From: Alphaproteobacteria bacterium
GTDB taxonomy: Bacteria > Pseudomonadota > Alphaproteobacteria > Rhodospirillales > Magnetospirillaceae
NCBI GenBank assembly: GCA_021325215.1
Contig: JAJPHO010000125.1
Location: 1 to 54,597, forward strand
Length of the DNA: 54,597 nt
Direction of reading: 5' to 3'
Below the pieces are notes generated by a model. That model was not told the origin of the DNA, searched no databases, and was given only the letters and a program-made list of their open reading frames with translations. Shown one piece after another: positions 46,326 through 54,597 of this stretch (position 1 is the stretch's first letter; the number at the start of each line of letters is the position of its first letter). Position numbers and translations under genes: made by a program.

Positions 46326-49209
46326 ATGATTCCGGATCTATTTTTGCCGGCCGCAGGATCGCCGTTGGCGGGGCTGTACAATCCCTGGCTGGTATTGCTG
46401 TCGGTGGTGGTGGCGATCTTCACCTCGACCGTGGCTCTGCAGATGGTCGACCTGGCCGCGCGCGGCGCGGACTGGCTGCGCGTCGCGACGATCGCGACCG
46501 GTTCGGTGGCGCTGGGCTGCGGCGTCTGGGCGATGCATTTCATCGGCATGCTGGCCTTCAATCTCTGCGTGCCGATGAGCTACGACCCGCTCATCACCGC
46601 CATTTCCATGCTGCCCAGCCTGGCCGCCTCGGCGGTGGCGCTGGCCCTGATCGCCCGGCCGCAAATGTCGCGCGACACCTTGCTGATCGGCGGCGTGCTG
46701 GTCGGCGGCGGCATCGGCGCCATGCATTATGTCGGCATGGCGGCGATGCGGATGCAGCCGTCGCTCAGCTATGATCCGGCCATCTTCGGCCTGTCGATCA
46801 TCGTCGCCGTGGTGCTGGCGGTGCTGGCCTTGTGGATTCGCCGCCGTCAGCTCGGCCTGCTGCCCAGCGGCGCGGTGATGGGACTGGCGATCGCCGGCAT
46901 GCATTACACCGGCATGGCGGCGGCGCGCTTCTGGGGCGATCCGGCCACCCAGCAGCCCGATTTCCATCCCGACACCTTCCTGCTGGCGATGGGCATCACC
47001 GTCACCACCGTGTTCATCGCCCTGCTGGTGGCGGTGATCAACGCGCTGCTGCGCTACCGCGCCATGGTGATCGAGCTGACCGCCAGCGAATCCCGCATGT
47101 CGGCGCTGACCGCCACGGCGGTGGACGGCATCATCTCGATCTCGGCCGAGGGCAGCGTGCTGCATGTCAACGCCACCGCCGAGAAGCTGTTCGGCTGGAC
47201 CGCCGCGGAGATGATCGGCAACAACGTCAACATGCTGATGCCCGAACCGTACCGGTCCGAACATGACGGCTATCTCGACCATTATCTGCGCACCGGCGAG
47301 GAACGCATCATCGGCTCGGCGCGCGAGGTGATGGCCCGGCGCAAGGACGGCTCGACCTTTCCGATCCGCCTCGCCGTCGGCCATGCCCGGCTGCCCGAAG
47401 GCAATATGTTCGTCGGCTACATAACCGACATCACCGAGCGCCGCCTGCTCGAGCAGGACCTGCGCGACGCCAAGAACCGCGCCGAACAGGCGGCGGCGGC
47501 GCGCACCGCCTTCCTGGCCAATATGAGCCACGAGATCCGCACGCCGATGAATTCGATCCTCGGTTTCGCCGAGGTACTGCTGAACTCGAAGCCGACCGCC
47601 GAACAGGCCCATGCGCTGGGGATCATGCGCAATTCGGCGCGCTCGCTGCTCCGCCTGCTGAACGAGATCCTCGATTCCGCCAAGCTCGACCGCGGCGCGA
47701 TGGAATTGCTGCACCTGCCCTTCGACCTGCGCGCGCTGTGCGAAGAGGTGGTCGCCACCATGACCACCATCGCCGACAAGAAGGGCCTTCATCTGGCCCT
47801 CGACTATGACGAAGACCTGCCGATCCGCTTTCTCGGCGACGAGTTCCGCGTCCGCCAGGTGCTGGGCAACCTGCTCGGCAACGCCGTCAAATTCACCCAT
47901 GAAGGCGGCGTGACGCTGAAGGTGGCGGCCGATGGCGGCAAGGTGCACATCACCCTGTCCGATACCGGCATCGGCATCGCCCCGGACCGCCTCGACCGCA
48001 TCTTCGATCCCTTTACCCAGGCCGAAGCCTCCTTGTCGCGCCGCTATGGCGGCACCGGCCTGGGCACCACCATCAGCAAGCAGCTGGTCGAGCTCATGCA
48101 GGGGCGCATCTGGGTCGAGAGCGAGCTGGGCAAAGGCAGCTGTTTCCATGTGCTGCTACCGCTGGTGCCGACCAATCTCGATACCGCCGAAGCGACCGTC
48201 CATGGCGGCACGCCGACCCTGCCGGCCCTGCAGATCCTCTATGCCGACGATGTGCCGCAGAATCTGGAACTGGTCCGCATGATGCTGGAGCCGCTGGGCC
48301 ATCGGCTGGAACTGGTCGAATCCGGCGAGGCGGCGCTGGAGCGCACCACCGAGCGGGCCTTCGACCTGGTGCTGCTCGATGTCCGCATGCCGGGCCTGAG
48401 CGGCCTGGAGACGGCTCAGCGCATCCGCCAGCAGGAGCGCGAGACCTTGATGGGGGCGGTGCCGATCATCGCTCTGTCCGCCTCGGTGCTCGAAGAGGAC
48501 CGCACGCTGGCTTTCGACGCCGGCATGGACGGTTTCGTCGCCAAGCCGATCGAACGGGCGATCCTGCTGCGCGAGATGGCCCGCGTGCTGGGCATCGGTC
48601 CGGTCGCCGAAGCCGCGCCGGCGATGGACGAGGTGCGTCAGCGCCCGGTGTTCGACCGCGCCGGCGCTTTGCTGCGCTGGGACGATGACTGGGTCGTGCT
48701 GGCCGACATGCTGCGCAAGTTCTTCATCCAGAACCGCGACCTCGCCGCGCGCCTCGATGCGCTGCTGGAACAGGGAGAAAACGAGGCGGCGCTCGATCTC
48801 GCCCACAAGGTCAAGGGACTGGCCGGTAATATCGGCCTTACCGACCTGTTCGGCGCGCTGGGGGCGCTCGAAAGCATCCTGCACCGTAAGTCGGGCGATC
48901 CGGACGCCGCATTGGCAAATGTGGTGGTGGCGCTGAACGCCGCCTGGCAGGTGTTGGAAACGGAACTGGCCGGCCATTCCGAAGAAGAACAGTCCGAAGC
49001 CGCTCCGCTCGACCGCGCGGCGCTGCGCGCGGCTCTCGACGGGCTGCAGAAGGCGGTGCGGCGCGGCGCGCTCGACGATGCGGCGCTGGAGACGATCGTC
49101 ACCATGCTGTCCGCCCAGGAAACCCAGGCCTTGCGCCAGGCTCTGGAGGATTTCGACTTTCCCGCCGCCGACTCGCTGATCGAAGGCATGAAGAAAGGAA
49201 ACGAGTCGC

Positions 49210-49220
<11 letters not shown>
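46326..49220 (+). CDS. MHYT-PAS hybrid sensor histidine kinase with REC and HPT domains (964 aa)
   Basis: Domains in order: seven-helix MHYT sensor (about residues 8-240) with three motifs MHFIGM, MHYVGM and MHYTGM, thought to bind a metal and sense a gas or redox signal. Then a PAS domain (about 255-375), HisKA with H402 in FLANMSHEIRTPMNSILGF, HATPase with DTGIGIAPDRLDRIFDPF and GGTGLGTTISKQLV, a receiver with D685 in VLLDVRMPGLSG, and an HPT with H827 in DLAHKVKGLAGNIG. A helical tail of about 75 residues follows the HPT. GAGAAGGG precedes ATG 46326. It overlaps the HD-GYP regulator by 11 bases, its likely phosphorelay target. Confidence 0.93.
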
Positions 49221-50202
<982 letters not shown>

Positions 50203-50235
50203 TGCATGATGCCGCGAGGCGTCATCATGCCGCGG

Positions 50236-50324
50236 CGGGGTAGCCTACCCCGCACCCCCGGGGTCGTTCGCTATGCTCCTCCGAGCGGGATGAGTCTTTG
50301 ATCGTGTCTAAGGTCATCCCGCTC
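50236..50324. repeat. Family E two-hairpin repeat, copy 2
   Basis: Hairpin 1 is CGGGGTA-GCC-TACCCCG (50236-50252). The second inverted repeat is GAGCGGGATGA (50283-50293) and TCATCCCGCTC (50314-50324), with a 20-nt loop as in copy 1 (9536-9624). ATGCTCCTCCGAGCG is identical in both. It sits between the convergent HD-GYP regulator and the lipoprotein gene, with its right end four bases from the latter's stop codon. Confidence 0.85.
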
Positions 50325-50327
50325 TGG

Positions 50328-50930
50328 TTACTGCGCCCCATCCAGCCACTTGGTGAAGCCGGTGCGGATGTTCGGGTCGACTTCGTCGTCGAGGCCGCGC
50401 ACCAGGTCATAGGTCATATCGTAGAGCAGCTGGTCACGCTGGTTCAGCTTCTGGTCTTCCGGCTCGGTGCGCGAGCGGAAGGCCTTGCCGGACACGTCGG
50501 CGACGGTGAACTGATGATCGTCCAGCATCTGCAGCGTCACATCGATATTCTCGTCGACGCGGGCGGTCTGCTCCTTCTTGAACATGCCGGACAGGCTCTG
50601 GTCGGTCTGCAGCGGGGTCTCGGTGGCCGAGGCCTTGTGGATCACCACGCGCAGGATGCCTTCCCGGCCGACCGGCTTCAGGCGGTCCTGGGCCCATTTG
50701 CGCACGGCGGCCTCCGGCGAGACGGGCATGTCATATTCGATATTGGGCCGGACGGTCGGCGCCGTGTATTCGCTGACCACCTCGACGCGCGCGACGTTCA
50801 GACGGATCGGCGGCTTATAGAGGAAAGTCATCTCCGGCAGGCGCTGAACCGGCGGCGGGCTGGAACAGGCCGTCAGGCCCAATCCGAGACCCAGGCAAAC
50901 CCCCACCACACGCATCCAGTTACGATCCAT
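50328..50930 (-). CDS. Hypothetical lipoprotein (200 aa)
   Basis: A lipoprotein signal (RVVGVCLGLGLGLTAC, lipobox LTAC) is followed by SSPPPVQRLPEMTFLYKPPIRLNVARVEVV. The mature part has mixed alpha/beta character with no recognised catalytic motif. It ends with an acidic helix (LVRGLDDEVDPNIRTGFTKWLDG). It starts one base after the hslO stop, with GGAG seven bases before ATG 50930, so it is translated with the arginine/chaperone operon. Similar small lipoproteins are seen after hslO in related bacteria, but I cannot name a function. Confidence 0.8.
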   Translation of the reverse strand: MDRNWMRVVGVCLGLGLGLTACSSPPPVQRLPEMTFLYKPPIRLNVARVEVVSEYTAPTVRPNIEYDMPVSPEAAVRKWAQDRLKPVGREGILRVVIHKASATETPLQTDQSLSGMFKKEQTARVDENIDVTLQMLDDHQFTVADVSGKAFRSRTEPEDQKLNQRDQLLYDMTYDLVRGLDDEVDPNIRTGFTKWLDGAQ

Positions 50931-50931
50931 A

Positions 50932-51864
50932 TTATGTCTCCGCGTATAGACGATCCAGGTCGTCTTGAGCAAAAGAATAGGACGATTTGCAGTACTCGCA
51001 AGTCACGACGATGTGACCATTTTCGTCCTTCATCTCCTCGACCTCTTCGCGCGGGAACGACTTCAGGGTCGTCTCGACGCGCTCGGCCGAACAGCGGCAG
51101 CGCGCCTGCAGCGGGCGCTGTTCGAGCAGCTCGAGCTGTTCGGCATGATAGAGGCGGTGCACGAGGTCAGGGCCCGACAAGGCGGGATCGAACAGTTCCT
51201 CATCCTTGGTGCTGGCCAGCAGGATGGTGGCGCGGTTCCAGTTCTCGTCGGCTTCCTCGGTGGTGAGGATCGGGCTGGTCGGCCCCAGCGGCATGCGCTG
51301 GATCATCAGCGAGGCGGCCTGCCAGCCGGCTCCCTCGCGGGGCGGGCGGGCTTGCAGCAGATAGGCGGTTTCCAGCTGCTCGGACTGTTCGAAATAGGCC
51401 TGGGCGCAATCGGCCAGCGTATGGCCGGCCAGTTCGACGATGCCCTGATAGCGCTCGGTGTCCGGGCCCTGATCGACGGTGAAAGCCAGGAAGCCCTTGC
51501 CGAGATAACGCTGCACCGGCTGGGCGGCCAGATCGGTGTTCGCCTCGGCGGCGGCCAGCTTGTCGGCGTCGAAGCGGGCATAGCCGCGCAGATTGCCTTC
51601 GCTGGTGACGTCGGCCACCAGCAGCGAGACCGCGCCTTCCGACTGGATCTGCAGGGTGAAGATGCCGGTGAATTTCAAAGCCCCGGCCAAGGTGGCGGCC
51701 AGCGCCATCGCTTCGGCCAGGCACGATCCGACCGCTTCGGGGTAATCGTGGCTGGACAGGATGGTGTCCAGCGACGGGCCGAGCCGCACCAGGCGGCCGC
51801 GAATCGACCGGGCGTCGATCAGGAAGGGTTGTGACAGATCGGATGCGACGGTTGCGGTGGTCAT
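50932..51864 (-). CDS. hslO: Hsp33 redox-regulated chaperone (310 aa)
   Basis: Holdase chaperone activated by oxidation. The C-terminal zinc switch is present as CRCSAERV and CEYC (the CxC...CxxC arrangement). The N-terminal core includes IRGRLVRLGPSLDTILSSHDYP, LAEAMALAATLAGALKF and GNLRGYARFD. ATG 51864 shares one base with the argF stop (TGATG). An upstream in-frame start adds only sequence from the argF gene and was rejected. The order argD-argF-hslO is conserved in alphaproteobacteria, linking the chaperone to amino-acid genes by position only. Confidence 0.94.
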   Translation of the reverse strand: MTTATVASDLSQPFLIDARSIRGRLVRLGPSLDTILSSHDYPEAVGSCLAEAMALAATLAGALKFTGIFTLQIQSEGAVSLLVADVTSEGNLRGYARFDADKLAAAEANTDLAAQPVQRYLGKGFLAFTVDQGPDTERYQGIVELAGHTLADCAQAYFEQSEQLETAYLLQARPPREGAGWQAASLMIQRMPLGPTSPILTTEEADENWNRATILLASTKDEELFDPALSGPDLVHRLYHAEQLELLEQRPLQARCRCSAERVETTLKSFPREEVEEMKDENGHIVVTCEYCKSSYSFAQDDLDRLYAET

Positions 51865-52766
51865 CAGCTCAGGCACCAGGCGAGAATTCCTTTCTGGACG
51901 TGCAGGCGGTTCTCGGCCTCGTCCCAGACGATCGATTGCGGGCCGTCGATCACATCGGCCGTGACCTCCTCGCCGCGATGGGCGGGCAGGCAATGCATGA
52001 ATACCGCGTCGGCATGGGCGCGCTTCATCAGCTTGGCATTGACCTGGAAGGGCGCCAGCAGATTGTGGCGGTCGAGCGCCTGATGGCCCATCGAGACCCA
52101 GGTGTCGGTCATCACGCAGTGCGCACCCTCGACCGCCTCTTCCGGCGAATGGGTGACCACCACGTCGGCGCCTTTCGAGCGCGCCCAGGTCAGCATCTCG
52201 GTCATCGGCGGCAGCTGCGGCGGGCAGCCGATGCGCAAGGAGAAGCCGAACTGCGCGGCCGCCTGAATCCAGGTGTTGGCGACATTGTTGCCGTCGCCGC
52301 TCCAGGCGAAGATCTTGCCGTCGACCCGGCCGCGATGCTCCTCGAAGGTCATCAGATCGGCCATCACCTGGCAGGGATGCGAATGGTCGGTCAGCCCGTT
52401 GATCACCGGCACGCTGGCGTTTTCGGCCAGCTCGTGCAGTTTGTTGGGATCGCTGGTGCGGATCATGATGGCGTCGACGTAGCGCGATAGCACGCGGGCG
52501 GTGTCGGCGATGGTCTCGCCGCGGCCCAGCTGGGTGTCGTTCTGGGTCAGCACGATCACATTGCCGCCCAGCTGCTGCATGCCCGCCTCGAACGACACGC
52601 GGGTGCGGGTCGAGGGCTTCTCGAAGATCATCGCCAGAGCCTTGCCGTCGAGCGGGCGGGCCGGAACGCCTTCCCCCCGCTTGAAGGCCTTGCCGCTTTC
52701 GATCAGGCTCCGCAAAAGCGAGCCGTCGACCCGATCGAGATCGAGAAAATGCCGGATTTCCGTCAT
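51864..52766 (-). CDS. argF: Ornithine carbamoyltransferase (300 aa)
   Basis: Makes citrulline from ornithine and carbamoyl phosphate. The carbamoyl-phosphate motif is [14 protein letters not shown], the second CP contact is [13 protein letters not shown], and the ornithine-binding block is [17 protein letters not shown]. The length is typical of the anabolic enzyme. GAGG lies five bases before the ATG. It follows argD by seven bases and overlaps hslO by one. Confidence 0.95.
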   Translation of the reverse strand: MTEIRHFLDLDRVDGSLLRSLIESGKAFKRGEGVPARPLDGKALAMIFEKPSTRTRVSFEAGMQQLGGNVIVLTQNDTQLGRGETIADTARVLSRYVDAIMIRTSDPNKLHELAENASVPVINGLTDHSHPCQVMADLMTFEEHRGRVDGKIFAWSGDGNNVANTWIQAAAQFGFSLRIGCPPQLPPMTEMLTWARSKGADVVVTHSPEEAVEGAHCVMTDTWVSMGHQALDRHNLLAPFQVNAKLMKRAHADAVFMHCLPAHRGEEVTADVIDGPQSIVWDEAENRLHVQKGILAWCLS

Positions 52767-52773
52767 GACGACC

Positions 52774-53946
52774 TCAGACCGACAGTTCTGCGCCGACGCG
52801 GCGAACGATGTCGAGGGCCTCGGCGACTTCGCGCTTGTCGATGATCAGCGGCGGGATGAAGCGGATATTGTTGTCGCCGGCCCCCACGGTCAGCAGGCCG
52901 TGATCGAGCATCCTGGCGGCGACTTCGGTGTTGGGCGGCACGGATTTCAGGCCGAGCATCAGGCCCTTGCCGCGCACCTGCGAATAGACCTTGGGGAATT
53001 CGGCGATCGCCGCTTCCAGCCCGGCTTTCAGCTCGTCGCCGATCTTGACCACATGATCGAGGAAGCCGTCGGCCAGGATGATGTCGAGCACTTCGCCCGC
53101 CACCGCCATCGCCAGCGGATTGCCGCCGAAGGTGGTTCCATGGCTGCCGGCGGTCAGGCAGGTCGCGACCTTTTCCTTGGCCAGGATGGCGCCGACCGGG
53201 AATCCGCCGCCCAGGCCCTTGGCCACGGCAACCACGTCGGGCTCGATATCGGCCCATTGATGGGCGAACAGCTTGCCGGTACGGCCGATGCCGGTCTGCA
53301 CTTCGTCGAAGGACAGCAGGAGACCATATTCGTCGGCCGTCTTGCGCAGCGCCTGCAGGAACTCGACCGAGGCCGGGCGGATGCCGCCTTCGCCCTGGAT
53401 GGGTTCGAGATGGATGGCGGCTGTCTCGGGGCCGATCGCGTCGCGCAGCGCGTTCATGTTCTCGAACGGCACGCGGTCGAAACCGTCGACGACCGGGCCG
53501 AAACCGGCCAGATGCTTCTGTTGGCCGCCGGCGGCCAGGGTCGCCAGAGTGCGGCCATGGAAGGCGCCTTCCATGACGATCACGCGCCACCGCTCGGGGC
53601 GGCCATTATAAGAGTGATATTTGCGGATCGCCTTCAGCGCGCCCTCATTGGCTTCGGCGCCGGTATTACAGAAGAACACCGAATCGGCGAAGCTGTTGGC
53701 GACCAGCAGGTCGGCGACCTTCTGCTGCCCGGGAATCTGATAGAGATTCGAGCTGTGCCAGATCTTCGCGGCCTGGGCCTGCAGGGCGGCGATCAGGCGC
53801 GGATGGGCGTGCCCGAGCGCATTGACCGCGACGCCGGCGCCGAAATCGAGCATATGTCGGCCGTCGGTGGTGAAGACATAGGCGCCTTCTCCCCGGTCGA
53901 TGGCGAACTCGGCTCGATTATAGGTGGGCATCACGGAAGGAATCAC
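52774..53946 (-). CDS. argD: Acetylornithine transaminase (390 aa)
   Basis: PLP-dependent class III aminotransferase of arginine synthesis (also usable for succinyldiaminopimelate). Seen: [31 protein letters not shown], the PLP-aspartate in [20 protein letters not shown] and the Schiff-base lysine in [18 protein letters not shown] 53946, with GGAG seven bases upstream, gives [14 protein letters not shown], the usual start; the in-frame TTG at 53967 would include that ribosome-binding site as coding. It is first gene of the argD-argF-hslO-lipoprotein operon. Confidence 0.94.
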   Translation of the reverse strand: MIPSVMPTYNRAEFAIDRGEGAYVFTTDGRHMLDFGAGVAVNALGHAHPRLIAALQAQAAKIWHSSNLYQIPGQQKVADLLVANSFADSVFFCNTGAEANEGALKAIRKYHSYNGRPERWRVIVMEGAFHGRTLATLAAGGQQKHLAGFGPVVDGFDRVPFENMNALRDAIGPETAAIHLEPIQGEGGIRPASVEFLQALRKTADEYGLLLSFDEVQTGIGRTGKLFAHQWADIEPDVVAVAKGLGGGFPVGAILAKEKVATCLTAGSHGTTFGGNPLAMAVAGEVLDIILADGFLDHVVKIGDELKAGLEAAIAEFPKVYSQVRGKGLMLGLKSVPPNTEVAARMLDHGLLTVGAGDNNIRFIPPLIIDKREVAEALDIVRRVGAELSV

Positions 53947-54036
53947 GGCACTCTCCAGGGAACGCAAGGATTTGGCTGGTTCACGGAAAGCGGGTGACTA
54001 TCTACGCAGCGCAACAAAAAGTCAACGGCTCGACGG

Positions 54037-54417
54037 TTAAAGTACGAAACGTTTCAATCCACTGCGTAGAACTTCCTGATTGAAGTTCATCAAAAGCCCG
54101 ACCCGACAACCACTTAGCCGCAGATAGGTGAGGATCTGCGCGTCGTGAATGGGCATCAGCCGGTCGACAGACTTGAGTTCGATAAGCAGCTGATTATCGA
54201 CGACGAAGTCGGCGCGATAAGCGCAATCGAGCCTAACTTCCTCGTACTGCATCGCCAATGGCACTTGCCGCCCGAAGGGCAATTCATTTTTCGCCAGCTC
54301 ATAGGCGAAACATTCTTCGTAGGCGGACTCCAGCAATCCCGGACCAAGCGTCTTATGGACTTTGATGGCTAGGCCAATGACTTGATTGCTGTAGCGGTCT
54401 TCAGGATGAGAGGTCAA
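54037..54417 (-). CDS. GxxExxY protein (126 aa)
   Basis: Small protein of the GxxExxY family, related to PD-(D/E)xK nucleases but without a proven activity. The name motif is seen as GLLESAY (within LGPGLLESAYEECFAYEL) and the nuclease-like motif as YRADFVVDNQLLIELKSVDRL (core D...ELK). The length is the family norm. The start is a TTG at 54417, one base from the border of the palindromic repeat, whose GTGGTGAAAT supplies the upstream sequence. Base composition is visibly poorer in G+C than the neighbours, suggesting transfer. A second copy begins at the window edge. Confidence 0.85.
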   Translation of the reverse strand: MTSHPEDRYSNQVIGLAIKVHKTLGPGLLESAYEECFAYELAKNELPFGRQVPLAMQYEEVRLDCAYRADFVVDNQLLIELKSVDRLMPIHDAQILTYLRLSGCRVGLLMNFNQEVLRSGLKRFVL

Positions 54418-54511
54418 ATTTCACCACAAAGGTCACTAAGGACACGAAGGGAGCACAAAGATTTTTTCTTCGTGCCTTTCCTTTGTGCCTTTTGTGTCCT
54501 TAGTGGTGAAA
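54418..54511. repeat. Family A palindromic repeat, copy 3
   Basis: It runs from ATTTCACCACAAAGG to AGTGGTGAAA, with arms of 9-nt units (CACAAAGGT, CACTAAGGA, CACGAAGGG and the inverse series). It touches the TTG start of the GxxExxY gene and separates it from a second copy of that gene. Copies 1 and 2 are at 6416 and 22363. Confidence 0.85.
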
Positions 54512-54543
54512 CCCTTTTTTATAGAAGGCTACGCCTTCAAGCC

Positions 54544-54597
54544 TCAAAACCCGACCCGACAACCACTTAGCCGCAGATAGGTAAGGATCTGCGCGTC
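54544..54597 (-). pseudogene. Second GxxExxY gene copy, 3' end, frameshifted (5' part outside window)
   Basis: Bases 54550-54597 match 54097-54144 of the complete GxxExxY gene with a single mismatch. A one-base deletion after GTCGGG (GGGCTTTTGA becomes GGGTTTTGA) brings TGA into frame, so the product ends ...SGCRVGF and lacks the last 18-19 residues. Sequence beyond is unrelated. The offset of about 453-454 bases equals one gene plus one family A repeat, indicating tandem duplication. Whether the shortened protein still works is unknown. Confidence 0.7.

Overview
The window is a GC-rich chromosomal segment from an alphaproteobacterium. The support is a SAM-II riboswitch in front of metZ, the metZ-apaG and argD-argF-hslO gene orders, a PlcP/LpxH-like phosphoesterase paired with a glycosyltransferase, a TonB-dependent receptor and a Caulobacter-like pairing of type I secretion with GDP-mannose chemistry. 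I cannot name the genus. Coding density is very high. No stretch above 300 bases lacks a gene, and most gaps over 100 bases hold a palindromic repeat, an RNA or a recognisable regulatory site.

Layout. 1-2776: end of a chemotaxis receptor, a tiny lipoprotein, a palindromic repeat and a GAF/HD-GYP phosphodiesterase. 2866-6411: ubiD-pmbA and a LuxR-HTH/VOC fusion. 6416-9488: a palindromic repeat, then a lipid kinase divergent from a PlcP-like phosphoesterase and a glycosyltransferase, with two Pho-box-like sites between them. This looks like a membrane-lipid remodelling module. 9536-10863: repeat and MFS transporter. 10867-17800 (minus strand): gmd, glycosyltransferase, then ABC transporter, HlyD and TolC of a type I secretion system. 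17948-23580: asparaginase, NPP-type phosphodiesterase, fumC, a TonB/TolA-like protein, an FGE-fold protein and a 62-aa protein. 23642-34782: a sugar-acid/glycoside locus, with manD-glpK-glpD-MFS-GH31 as a tightly packed operon, a divergent GntR/FadR-type regulator and a TonB-dependent receptor. Sites resembling AATTGGTnnnACCAATT lie in both control regions. 34975-38974: M20 peptidase, two nearly identical BON-domain genes around a solitary solute-binding protein, and yqhA. 39049-40719: tRNA-Gly(CCC) and a SorAB-type sulfite dehydrogenase. 40759-43237: promoter, SAM-II riboswitch, terminator, metZ, apaG, folE. 43356-50202: two tandem TrkH paralogues, a MHYT hybrid kinase and an RpfG-like HD-GYP response regulator. 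50328-53946 (minus strand): argD-argF-hslO-lipoprotein. 54037-54597: a GxxExxY gene, a palindromic repeat and the end of a second, frameshifted GxxExxY copy.

The most unusual signal is the dispersed palindromic repeats. Family A (three copies), family B and family C all have arms built from degenerate 8-9 nt units of the type CRCnRAGG. One family A copy sits exactly at the start codon of a GxxExxY nuclease-like gene, and that gene plus repeat appears to be tandemly duplicated at about 454 bp. This suggests a gene-plus-palindrome unit that can be copied. A separate family (E) has two copies whose two hairpins carry compensatory base changes.
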